From DATJGF01 sp035495315 (GTDB taxonomy: Bacteria; Verrucomicrobiota; Verrucomicrobiia; Limisphaerales; UBA8199): 64,000 nt of DNA. Position 1 is the stretch's first letter; every line of letters begins with the position of its first letter. Location: positions 1 through 64,000 of the forward strand of contig DATJGF010000173.1 in the NCBI GenBank assembly GCA_035495315.1. The letters run 5' to 3'. Both the position numbers and the translations under genes were made by a program. Below the pieces are notes generated by a model, which had not been told where the DNA came from, did no database searches, and saw nothing but the letters and a program-made list of their open reading frames with translations. Positions 42,419-50,449 of the stretch are shown here, one piece after another.

Positions 42419-44569
42419 ATGTTTGGTCCCGTGCGACTCATATTCAAAGTGCTGTTCACCCTGGTGATCGGTCTGGCGGGATTCTCAGCCCAGGCTGCGC
42501 ACACTCAGGCGCGGCTGATTTTGGGCAATGAGGTTGCGCGGCCCGGCGATATCGTCCTCGCCGGCGTCCAACTGCAAATGGACCCGCGCTGGCATACTTA
42601 TTGGAAGAATTCCGGCGAGTCAGGCATGCCCACAACCATCACCTGGCAATTGCCCCCCGGTATCACCGCGGGTCCGATTCAGTGGCCCATTCCTGAAAAA
42701 CTCCTCGAACAAGAGCTCACTACTTACATTTTGACTGATAAGGTAGTGCTCCTTGTCCCACTTACTCTTTCTTCCAATTTGCGACCGGGGACTCTCGACA
42801 TCAAAGCCAAGGTTGATTGGCTCGAATGCGAGGTTCAATGCATACCGGGCAAGGCTAATGTCCAAGCCTCTCTAAAAATCGACAATCAACAGGTTGAGGG
42901 CAAAGAGGCCAAATTGCTCACTGACTCGCAGAAAAAACTCCCACGTAACGGTGACACCATGGCAGCTCAAGCTCGATGGGATTCACCCCCCGCAGGTGAT
43001 ACCCGCGCGCTAGCCATTGGCTGGAACTCCACCAATGCCGTCAACGAACCCGACTTCTTCCCCGATAACAGCGACGATTTCGAAATGTCAGGCCAGACCG
43101 AACGTTTGCCTGCCGATGCCGGCAAGGTCTGGATCCGCAAGCAAATCAAGAAGACCCCGGCCGATTGGCCCAAAGTCATTTCCGGCCTGATTGTTCAAAG
43201 GTCCGGTTCCAGTGTCGAGGGGTATCAGGTAAAGATCCCTATTAACAGCGGGGCTTCTACGTCCGGAACATCACCAACCGCCCAAACTGCTGCCGTTGTG
43301 CCGTTGCCGGGACTTGGCAAGATGCTGCTTTACGCGTTCATAGGTGGATTGATTTTGAATGTGATGCCGTGCGTATTGCCCGTAATTGCGTTGAAAATCT
43401 TGGGCTTTGTAGGCCAGGCAAAACAAGATCCTCGGCGAGCCCGTTTACTCGGCCTGATTTATGCCGGGGGCGTTCTGGTCTCTTTTCTTGCCTTGGCCCT
43501 GATAGTTCTCGGAATCAAAGCGGCCGGCCACAAAGCGGGCTGGGGTCTCCAATTCGGTAATGCGTATTTCCTGGTGGTTATGACTACGCTGGCGACCTTA
43601 ATCGCGCTGAATCTCTTCGGCGTTTTTGAAGTCAGTCTCGGAGGAAAAACAATGGACGCGGCCGCCAACTTGTCCTCGAAGCACGGGGCGGCAGGCGCGT
43701 TTTTCAATGGATTGTTGGCGACGGTCCTGGCGACTTCTTGTACAGCGCCTTTCCTCGGAGCAGCAATCGGCTTTGCCTTTGCCCCTTCACAAACCGCAAT
43801 AGTGACCTTGCTCGTATTTCTCACCATCGGCATCGGCCTGGCCCTGCCTTACGTCGTACTCACCTGGCAACCGGGTTGGCTGAAGTTTTTGCCTAAGCCT
43901 GGGGTCTGGATGGAGCGCTTTAAGATTGCTATGGGCTTTCCCATGCTGGCCGCGGCAGTTTGGCTCTTCAGCCTGACGGCCCTGCACTATGGCGAACGTT
44001 CCTGGTGGTTGATCCTCTTTCTAGTCATCGTCGCGGTCGCTGCCTGGACCTTCGGCGAGTTTATCCAGCGCGACGGCTCCCGACGGACCTTAGCCACTGC
44101 GGCCATCATAGTCCTGTTGCTGGGTGGTTATCTCATCGTGCTGGAGGGCCACCTGCGCTGGCGCCAACCCATGACCCAAGGTGGCAACACCACCTCCGTA
44201 GCCAACGAACCCGGTGGAATCCCCTGGCATCCCTGGAGTCCGGAAGCCGTTGCACAAGCCCGGTCCGAACACCGCCCCGTCGTTGTGGATTTCACCGCTA
44301 AATGGTGTTTAACCTGTAATACGATCGTGAAACCCGCCCTGGAAAGCTCCTCTGTGCGCCGAAAATTGCAGGAACTCAACGCCGTCGCCTTGCTGGGCGA
44401 TTACACCACCTTCCCCGACAACATCACCGAGGAGCTTAATCGTTTCGGGCGCGCCGGCGTCCCGCTGGTATTGGTTTATCCCGTGAATCCGAGCGAACCT
44501 CCGATGGTACTCCCCGAGGCGCTCACCAGCGGCACCATTCTGAACGCGCTCACCCGAGCCGTCCGTTAA
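42419..44569 (+). CDS. DsbD-type thiol:disulfide interchange protein
   Basis: A 716-residue membrane protein that passes reducing power across the inner membrane. It has a signal peptide, an N-terminal immunoglobulin-like domain with CEVQC (about residues 137-141), a transmembrane CcdA/DsbD core with MPCVLPVIALKIL and TSCTAPFLGAAIG, and a C-terminal thioredoxin domain with KWCLTCN (about residue 630). Its full set of domains agrees with the ScsB/DsbD family. It overlaps the following nitrilase-like gene by one base (TAATG). Confidence 0.92.
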   Translation: MFGPVRLIFKVLFTLVIGLAGFSAQAAHTQARLILGNEVARPGDIVLAGVQLQMDPRWHTYWKNSGESGMPTTITWQLPPGITAGPIQWPIPEKLLEQELTTYILTDKVVLLVPLTLSSNLRPGTLDIKAKVDWLECEVQCIPGKANVQASLKIDNQQVEGKEAKLLTDSQKKLPRNGDTMAAQARWDSPPAGDTRALAIGWNSTNAVNEPDFFPDNSDDFEMSGQTERLPADAGKVWIRKQIKKTPADWPKVISGLIVQRSGSSVEGYQVKIPINSGASTSGTSPTAQTAAVVPLPGLGKMLLYAFIGGLILNVMPCVLPVIALKILGFVGQAKQDPRRARLLGLIYAGGVLVSFLALALIVLGIKAAGHKAGWGLQFGNAYFLVVMTTLATLIALNLFGVFEVSLGGKTMDAAANLSSKHGAAGAFFNGLLATVLATSCTAPFLGAAIGFAFAPSQTAIVTLLVFLTIGIGLALPYVVLTWQPGWLKFLPKPGVWMERFKIAMGFPMLAAAVWLFSLTALHYGERSWWLILFLVIVAVAAWTFGEFIQRDGSRRTLATAAIIVLLLGGYLIVLEGHLRWRQPMTQGGNTTSVANEPGGIPWHPWSPEAVAQARSEHRPVVVDFTAKWCLTCNTIVKPALESSSVRRKLQELNAVALLGDYTTFPDNITEELNRFGRAGVPLVLVYPVNPSEPPMVLPEALTSGTILNALTRAVR

Positions 44570-45414
44570 TGCCCGACCATCATGCGCCCTCAACGTTTCG
44601 TCTGGCGATGGTCCAGATGTGCGTCGAGGGCGGACGGAAGGCCGAGAATTTAGCCCGCGCCGAACAGCGTATCGCCGAAGCTGCAGCCCGCACAGCGAAA
44701 GTAGTCCTCCTGCCAGAAGCTTTAACTCTCGGCTGGACACATCCGAGCGCGCAGGACCAGGCAGAGTCAATCCCCGACGGCGAATCATGCCAGCGCCTGA
44801 GCGAATGCGCAAAACGGCACCGTTTGTATTTATGTGCCGGGTTAGTCGAACGGAGCGGCAAAAACGTGTTCAATGCTGCGGTACTAATTGGTCCCAATGG
44901 CGAACTGCTGCTGCACCATCGAAAAATAAACGAGCTCGATATCGGCCATCCCTTTTACGATTTAGGCGATCGATTGCACGCGACCCAAACGCCGTTGGCC
45001 AGCTTTGGAGTGATGATCTGCGCCGATGCCTTTGCCCGAGGACAAGTCATTACACGCACGCTGGGGTTGATGGGTGCCAATGTCATTCTCTCTCCTTGTG
45101 CCTGGGCTGTTCCAGCCAACCACGATAATGCCCGCGAACCTTATGGAAAACTTTGGCTGGATAATTACGGTCCCGTCGCGCGGGATTTTCAACTTTGGAT
45201 CGCCGGAACCAGTAACGTCGGTGACCTCACTGCGGGCCCCTGGGCCGGACGCCACTGCATCGGCTGCTCGCTCCTGGTCGGTCCCGATGGCAAGCAAGTC
45301 CTCATGGGGCCGTATGGCAGAGATGCCGAAGCGATCCTTTATGCGGATGTCACACCGCGCAAAAGACCCGCTCGCGGCGACGATTGGGAGAAGCTCTGGA
45401 CCAAACGGCTCTGA
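44569..45414 (+). CDS. Nitrilase-superfamily amidohydrolase
   Basis: A 281-residue carbon-nitrogen hydrolase. The triad is Glu in LLPEALTLGW, Lys in HHRKINELDIG and Cys in GVMICADAFARG. The C-terminal TAGPWAGRHCIGCSLLVGPD is a family-specific end. The substrate (amide or nitrile) is unknown; it is a different branch from the AguB at 13552. Its ATG overlaps the stop of the DsbD-like gene, so the pair is translationally coupled. It converges with a response-regulator gene. Confidence 0.85.
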   Translation: MPDHHAPSTFRLAMVQMCVEGGRKAENLARAEQRIAEAAARTAKVVLLPEALTLGWTHPSAQDQAESIPDGESCQRLSECAKRHRLYLCAGLVERSGKNVFNAAVLIGPNGELLLHHRKINELDIGHPFYDLGDRLHATQTPLASFGVMICADAFARGQVITRTLGLMGANVILSPCAWAVPANHDNAREPYGKLWLDNYGPVARDFQLWIAGTSNVGDLTAGPWAGRHCIGCSLLVGPDGKQVLMGPYGRDAEAILYADVTPRKRPARGDDWEKLWTKRL

Positions 45415-45420
45415 CCCGGA

Positions 45421-45900
45421 CTAGTTCGGCCTCTTCTGACTTGCCATCGCTATGTGCGCGGCAAGGAAGTGGTTAAACCGCTCATCCAACCAGCACTTAC
45501 GCACATCATCGAGTAACTGCACAAGATCATTGAATTCGTGCGGTTTCACGCGATAATCATACACGCCAAGTTGCCTGGATTTGTCGACGTCCAGTTGAAG
45601 TTTAGAGGAGGTTAATACCACCACCGGTAACGTATCGAATTGTGAATGGGTTCGCAGCCATTTTAGCACGTCAAAACCATCCATCCAGGGCATCTTCAGG
45701 TCCAGCAACACCAACCCGGGCATCGGGTACTTCTCTCTCTGGGCATAATCCCCAGTACCGGCGAGGTAATCGATTACCTGCTGTCCGTTGCGAACCACAA
45801 ATAACGGGTTTGGCAGACCCGCGCGGTCGAAGGCACGGCCCATGAGGAAAATGTCATTCTCGTCATCCTCTGCCAGCAAGATCGGAACGTGATTGAGCAT
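45421..45900 (-). CDS. Single-domain response regulator (Rcp1/CheY-like)
   Basis: A 159-residue receiver domain with no output domain. It has the acidic pair in ILLAEDDENDIF, phosphoacceptor Asp in LVLLDLKMPWMDG, LTSS and the Lys in VKPHEF. It is of the Rcp1 type used with phytochrome or hybrid kinases, where the receiver alone signals. No histidine kinase gene is next to it. It converges with the nitrilase-like gene. Confidence 0.88.
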   Translation of the reverse strand: MLNHVPILLAEDDENDIFLMGRAFDRAGLPNPLFVVRNGQQVIDYLAGTGDYAQREKYPMPGLVLLDLKMPWMDGFDVLKWLRTHSQFDTLPVVVLTSSKLQLDVDKSRQLGVYDYRVKPHEFNDLVQLLDDVRKCWLDERFNHFLAAHIAMASQKRPN

Positions 45901-46120
45901 CTTATTCTAGCCCCGCGGACTTAAGCCTGAGCCGGGGATCAAAACTGCCTTAATATTGCACAGGCAGCCCACCAAAACAAATGAAGTCAAGCCAGAAAAA
46001 TCCCAGCACAAGCCGTGGGTTTTGCCCTATCAATCAGCAAATAAATCGAGGCGGAGCCCGGCCTTCCGAAAAAGTCGTTTGGGCAAGTGCCCCTCGAATA
46101 TGAGGCCTTCCTATCTGGCG

Positions 46121-46531
46121 CTAGCCCGCCCGACCTGTTTGGCCGTAAGTCTGCCGCCCCAGCAGCAGTTTCGGCGCTTGCTCCGGCTCAAAAGGTCTCC
46201 CTCCAGTGCCGTTCTGCGACAGATATTGCAGCCATCCATCAATCGTTTGTAGCACCGCCCCTACATCCAGTTCCATATGGTATTCCGGGTATTCCCCAAG
46301 ATTTCGATGCGCCAAACGAAACAGCGCCGCTGCCGGCATCGGTCGGTTCTTTTGCAAATGGACAAATGCGCCCGCGAGTTGAATCAGGCCCTTATAGAAA
46401 AGCCCCTCTGGCCTGCCCCGTTCCTGCAACCAGAGCACTTCCAGGACTTCGTGTGCCTCGAAGTAGTGCTGCCGATTGAAACACTCGAAAAAACCTAAAT
46501 ACTGCGGATCGAGCCGCCCAAGGTCAGTCAT
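46121..46531 (-). CDS. DUF309-family protein
   Basis: A 136-residue all-helical protein with the DUF309 core LGFFECFNRQHYFEAHEVLE, then VLWLQERGRPEGLFYKGLIQ, LAGAFVHLQKNRPMPAAALF and RLAHRNLGEYPEYH. The conserved HYFEAHE may bind a metal, but the function of the family is unknown. The ATG at 46531 is chosen; the frame is open further upstream through the parB start region. It is divergent from parB. Confidence 0.78.
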   Translation of the reverse strand: MTDLGRLDPQYLGFFECFNRQHYFEAHEVLEVLWLQERGRPEGLFYKGLIQLAGAFVHLQKNRPMPAAALFRLAHRNLGEYPEYHMELDVGAVLQTIDGWLQYLSQNGTGGRPFEPEQAPKLLLGRQTYGQTGRAG

Positions 46532-46650
46532 TCGGATTAATTCTAGACCCCAACTCCAAAATGCCAAAGATGTTTTCTGCATGCTCGCATTCCGCACCTC
46601 CACGAGGCGCAGGATTTGACTTCCGCACCCCGCTCCGACACTCTGGGCGC

Positions 46651-47571
46651 ATGGCAAAGCCAGCTTTGGGCCGGGGCTTGGGGGCGTTGCTGGGTGGCAG
46701 TCCTGTCGCCAAGCCTCCTCTTTCGGCCGCTGTTCCAACGACTGTTCCACCAATCGCCGTGGACCCCCGCGAACGTGTCCAACACGTCCCGCTGACTCGT
46801 ATCGTTCCATGCCCGTTTCAACCCCGAAAAGACTTTTCGCCCGACACCCTCCGTGAATTGGCAGATTCCATCAAAGCGCAAGGAATAGTCCAACCACTCA
46901 TCGTTCGCGAACGTAACGACCATTTGGAACTTATCGCCGGTGAACGTCGGTGGCGCGCGGCGCAAATCCTGGGACTCGCCGAAGTGCCCGTCATCTTGCG
47001 GCAAGCCGACGATCGAATGGTCCTCGAGCTGGCGTTAATCGAGAATCTTCAAAGAGAAAATCTAAACCCGATTGAAGAAGCCCAGGGCTATTCCCAGCTC
47101 ATCGAAAGTTTCCAACTTACCCAGGAGGAGGTCGCCAACAAGGTCGGCAAGAGCCGCGCTGTCGTTGCCAATGCCCTCCGTTTACTTAAACTCTCATCCG
47201 AAACTCAAGGGTATCTCCGAGACGGACGCCTTTCGGTCGGCCACGCCAAAGTGATTCTCGGCCTGGTCGACGAACGACTCCAAAAAATGGGCGTTTCAAA
47301 GATCCTTAAAGAGGGCCTTAACGTTCGCCAAACCGAGGCTCTCGTCGCGCACCTCCTGGCCCGCGCCTCCGCACCTGCTGCTAACCCGGCTTTGCCTCAG
47401 GCGGCTCCCAAAGACACCCACGTTGCCAACCTGGAAAATCGCATTCGCGAGCGCTTTGGGACTAAAGTCCATCTTCGCTACTCGCACGGTAAAGGAGCGC
47501 TGGAAATCGGCTTCTTCAGCGATGCCGAACTCGAGCGCATCTTGCAGATCCTGGGGGTCGGTTCGGATTGA
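46651..47571 (+). CDS. parB: ParB chromosome partitioning protein
   Basis: A 306-residue centromere-binding CTPase. N-terminal MAKPALGRGLGALLGG (ParA-interaction), RIVPCPFQPRKDFSPDTLRE and LADSIKAQGIVQPLIVRE, the nucleotide/DNA-binding box ELIAGERRWRAAQILGLAEV, the HTH LTQEEVANKVGKSRAVVANA, and a C-terminal dimerisation part. The ATG at 46651 is chosen because of the typical N-terminus. ParA is not in the window (it may lie elsewhere). parS sites were not found in this window. Confidence 0.93.
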   Translation: MAKPALGRGLGALLGGSPVAKPPLSAAVPTTVPPIAVDPRERVQHVPLTRIVPCPFQPRKDFSPDTLRELADSIKAQGIVQPLIVRERNDHLELIAGERRWRAAQILGLAEVPVILRQADDRMVLELALIENLQRENLNPIEEAQGYSQLIESFQLTQEEVANKVGKSRAVVANALRLLKLSSETQGYLRDGRLSVGHAKVILGLVDERLQKMGVSKILKEGLNVRQTEALVAHLLARASAPAANPALPQAAPKDTHVANLENRIRERFGTKVHLRYSHGKGALEIGFFSDAELERILQILGVGSD

Positions 47572-47684
47572 ATCAATCGGCGACCCAAATATAATGTAAG
47601 CCGCGCACAGGGGTGGCCCAAACGCGCAATCACATAAAAACATTACAACTCTGCTTATAAGTAGACTGATCTATCCTTAATCCC

Positions 47685-48803
47685 ATGACTCCTGCTGAAC
47701 TGCGCCAACAAACCGCCTCGCAACTCCAGTCTGCTTCCGATCGAGTCCACCAGATGACCGCCTTTATTGGTCTCGACGGTTTCGTCGATGAAATCCTGCA
47801 CGTAGTGGATAAGCGCGAGAACGCTGAGCGGTTTACCCGGCTACCGACCATCGCCCAGTTGGCGGAGCGCTTAGCGGGCGCTGCCGGCCGCAGCACGAAC
47901 ATTGAACTCGTCGGCCAGCTGACGAAACTAGGCGGCAACGGCCCAATCATGGCCAATGCCCTGGCCAGTTTCGGATTAAAAGTTACCTACCTTGGCATTC
48001 TCGGGTACCCCAATTTGCATCCGGTCTTCGCAGAGTTTGCCACCCGGGCCGAAGTTCATTCCATCGCTGAACCGGGCTACACCGATGCCCTCGAGTTCGA
48101 GGACGGCAAAATCATGCTCGGCAAACATCAGTCGTTAAAGCAAATGAACTGGGCAAATATCGAAAGCCGCTTTGGCAAAGATAAGTTTGCTAAAAAATTC
48201 GGCAGCGCTGACCTCGTCGGCTTCGTCAACTGGACCATGCTTACTTCCATGAGCGACATCTGGTCCGCCGTGCTGAAGGAAATCTGTCCCGGCATGAAAG
48301 GTGCCCGCCGAAAACTCTTCTTTGATCTCGCAGACCCCGAAAAACGCACCGGTGACGATATCCTCCGGGCACTCGAACTTATTGGACAGTTTCAAAAGCA
48401 TTTTGATGTCATCCTCGGTCTAAACGAAAAAGAGAGTTACGAACTCGGGAACAATCTCGGCCTGAAAATCGATGACCGCTCACCCGAGGGACTGCAGAAG
48501 CTCTGCCGCGAAATCCACCTGCGCGTTCCTGTTGATACCATTATCGTCCACCCTACCGCTTATGCCCTGGCCGCGGGCCCCGACGCCGCTGCACTCGTTC
48601 AGGGTCCGTTTACTCCCAAACCCAAAATTACAACCGGTGCCGGAGATCATTTCAACTCAGGGTTCTGCCTGGGGAAACTGCTGGGCTTCTCCACCGAGCG
48701 CTGCCTCCTCACCGGGGTGGCTACCAGCGGCTTTTATGTCCGGACCGCTCAAAGCCCTTCGATCAACGACCTCGTCGACCTATTGCGCAATTGGCCGGTC
48801 TAA
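47685..48803 (+). CDS. PfkB-family carbohydrate kinase
   Basis: A 372-residue ribokinase-type enzyme. The beginning is GLDGFVDEILHVVDK, and LVGQLTKLGGNGPIMANALA, DIVIGLNEKESYELGNNL-like VILGLNEKESYELG and the active-site TTGAGDHFNSGFCLGK (catalytic Asp in GAGD) mark the family. The sugar or nucleoside substrate cannot be told. It is followed by peptide deformylase 18 nt later. Confidence 0.88.
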   Translation: MTPAELRQQTASQLQSASDRVHQMTAFIGLDGFVDEILHVVDKRENAERFTRLPTIAQLAERLAGAAGRSTNIELVGQLTKLGGNGPIMANALASFGLKVTYLGILGYPNLHPVFAEFATRAEVHSIAEPGYTDALEFEDGKIMLGKHQSLKQMNWANIESRFGKDKFAKKFGSADLVGFVNWTMLTSMSDIWSAVLKEICPGMKGARRKLFFDLADPEKRTGDDILRALELIGQFQKHFDVILGLNEKESYELGNNLGLKIDDRSPEGLQKLCREIHLRVPVDTIIVHPTAYALAAGPDAAALVQGPFTPKPKITTGAGDHFNSGFCLGKLLGFSTERCLLTGVATSGFYVRTAQSPSINDLVDLLRNWPV

Positions 48804-48821
48804 AGAAAATTGCTGAGTAGC

Positions 48822-49370
48822 ATGATACTTACGATCGTTAAGTATGGAGCCCCGGTGCTGCGCCAAAAGGGGGGCCGCATCGAATCCGTGACGCCGACCG
48901 TCACGAAGCTAATCTCAGATATGTTCGAGACGATGTACGCCTATAAAGGAGTAGGTCTCGCAGCCCAACAAGTCGGTGTCCCGATCCAATTGACCGTTAT
49001 TGATGTACGGGGCGTAACCGATCGCCCCTCCTCCCTCGAGCTCGATGGCCAACCCGCCGACATCCATGCCTTCATGCCTCTGGTCTTAATCAACCCCGAG
49101 ATCACTCCTGTCGGAAAAATGGTTGCCGGCCCCGAAGGTTGCCTCAGCTTTCCCGAAATCTTCGCCGATATTGAGCGACCCGACATCGTGGACGTCAAAG
49201 CACTAAACGCCCAGGGCCAACCAATTAAGTTCCGTTGCGGCGGACTCCTTGCCCGGGCGGTTCAGCACGAAACCGATCATCTCCACGGCATCCTCTTTAT
49301 CGACCGAATGGATAAGCGTACGAAGGAAGAACTCCGCTCGGAACTGGAGCAGCTAAGAAAATGTGGCTAG
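48822..49370 (+). CDS. def: Peptide deformylase
   Basis: Removes the formyl group from new N-terminal methionines, using a metal. The 182-residue protein has the three motifs: KGVGLAAQQVG, EGCLSFPE (Cys ligand) and QHETDHLHG (two His and the catalytic Glu). Start ATG at 48822; 4 more codons upstream (48810) are not conserved. C-terminal region is short. It follows the PfkB gene closely and probably shares its operon. Confidence 0.93.
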   Translation: MILTIVKYGAPVLRQKGGRIESVTPTVTKLISDMFETMYAYKGVGLAAQQVGVPIQLTVIDVRGVTDRPSSLELDGQPADIHAFMPLVLINPEITPVGKMVAGPEGCLSFPEIFADIERPDIVDVKALNAQGQPIKFRCGGLLARAVQHETDHLHGILFIDRMDKRTKEELRSELEQLRKCG

Positions 49371-49464
49371 AGCCTTGTCGCTCACTTTGTCTGATCGCCT
49401 TGTCTCCTCACTTTGTCGGACCAGCGCGCCCCCTTTTGGCTCAACTTCTGCTCTTTCAAGTTCC

Positions 49465-49635
49465 ATGAAGCGTGCATCTTTCAAGCTCCAATCCGTTCGC
49501 GGCGGCTGGATCCGTACCACGTTGGCCCCCATCAATGACAAGCATCAATCGACCTTCGGGGTATCCGACGCATTGATGTTGACCGCGGTGGTAGCTCTCG
49601 TCATTACGGTCGCCCGTCTCTGCCTGGCTCATTGA
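49465..49635 (+). CDS. Possible small single-helix membrane protein
   Basis: A 56-residue open frame with a basic start (MKRASFKLQSVRGGWIRTTL) and a strong C-terminal hydrophobic segment (DALMLTAVVALVITVARLC). It follows def in the same direction. No family is recognised and the gene is short, so it is only a possible gene. Confidence 0.35.
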   Translation: MKRASFKLQSVRGGWIRTTLAPINDKHQSTFGVSDALMLTAVVALVITVARLCLAH

Positions 49636-49714
49636 GCCTCCTCTCTCCGGCCAAAGCCGTTTTCCTCAACGGCTCACACTGTCCCAATTCTAGGCATTCC
49701 CTCTTCGGCTGACC

Positions 49715-50344
49715 TTATTTCTTTGTTTTCCATATAGCCCGCCGACCCTCAATCATCACGTCTCCGCGAGCAATTGCAGCCAGGCACCTCGGATAAAGTT
49801 CATGCTCTGCTGCGTGAATGCGTTGGTGCAAAGTCTCCGGCGTATCATCATCCAACACCGCAACGGCCTGCTGGCCGATGATCGGTCCAGAATCAACTCC
49901 CGCGTCGACCAAATGGACGGTGCAACCAGTCACTTTCACCCCATGATCGAAGGCTTGTTTCCAGGCTTGCAGCCCGGGAAATGAAGGCAGCAACGAAGGA
50001 TGAACGTTGATAATCCGTCCTTCAAAACTGCTCAAAAAATCCCCCTTCAGCACTCTCATAAATCCTGCCAACGCGATCCAATTCACCCGCGCCTCGCGCA
50101 AGGCGGCCACATAGGCGCGTTCGGCTTCATCCTCCAGTTTCGTTCGGAATTTCCCAGGCGCGATGAAATGCGCCGCGATATTGTGGCGTCGAGCTCGCGC
50201 CAGAATTCCCGCATCGACAACATCACTGATTACCACCGCAATCCTCGCCGGCACCAGACCAGACGCACACGCCTCGGCTATGGCTTCAAAATTAGACCCA
50301 GCCCCTGACCCCAGCACCCCGATTCGAAATTCTGGCTCGCTCAT
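49715..50344 (-). CDS. purN: Phosphoribosylglycinamide formyltransferase
   Basis: Transfers a formyl group from 10-formyl-THF to GAR, step 3 of purine synthesis. The 209-residue protein from the ATG at 50344 has VLGSGAGSNFEAI, FMRVLKGDFLSSFEGRIINV, HPSLLPSFPGLQAWKQA with the catalytic His and GCTVHLVDAGVDSGPIIGQ with the Asp. It stands alone; purE is at 7910-8413. It is divergent from the chimeric gene at 50450. Confidence 0.93.
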   Translation of the reverse strand: MSEPEFRIGVLGSGAGSNFEAIAEACASGLVPARIAVVISDVVDAGILARARRHNIAAHFIAPGKFRTKLEDEAERAYVAALREARVNWIALAGFMRVLKGDFLSSFEGRIINVHPSLLPSFPGLQAWKQAFDHGVKVTGCTVHLVDAGVDSGPIIGQQAVAVLDDDTPETLHQRIHAAEHELYPRCLAAIARGDVMIEGRRAIWKTKK

Positions 50345-50400
50345 TCCGGTCAGTGATACCGGCGCCAACCTCTAATTCTCAAGCCTAAACCATTCGCTGC

Positions 50401-50429
50401 TTGACACTCCCAGCCTCTCTCGTTGTGAT
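50401..50429 (+). promoter_or_regulatory. Probable promoter of the chimeric gene
   Basis: TTGACA (50401-50406), 17-nt spacer, TGTGAT (50424-50429). The start would be near 50436, about 14 nt before the GTG at 50450. Confidence 0.5.
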
Positions 50430-50449
50430 AAGCGCGTCATCCATACGAT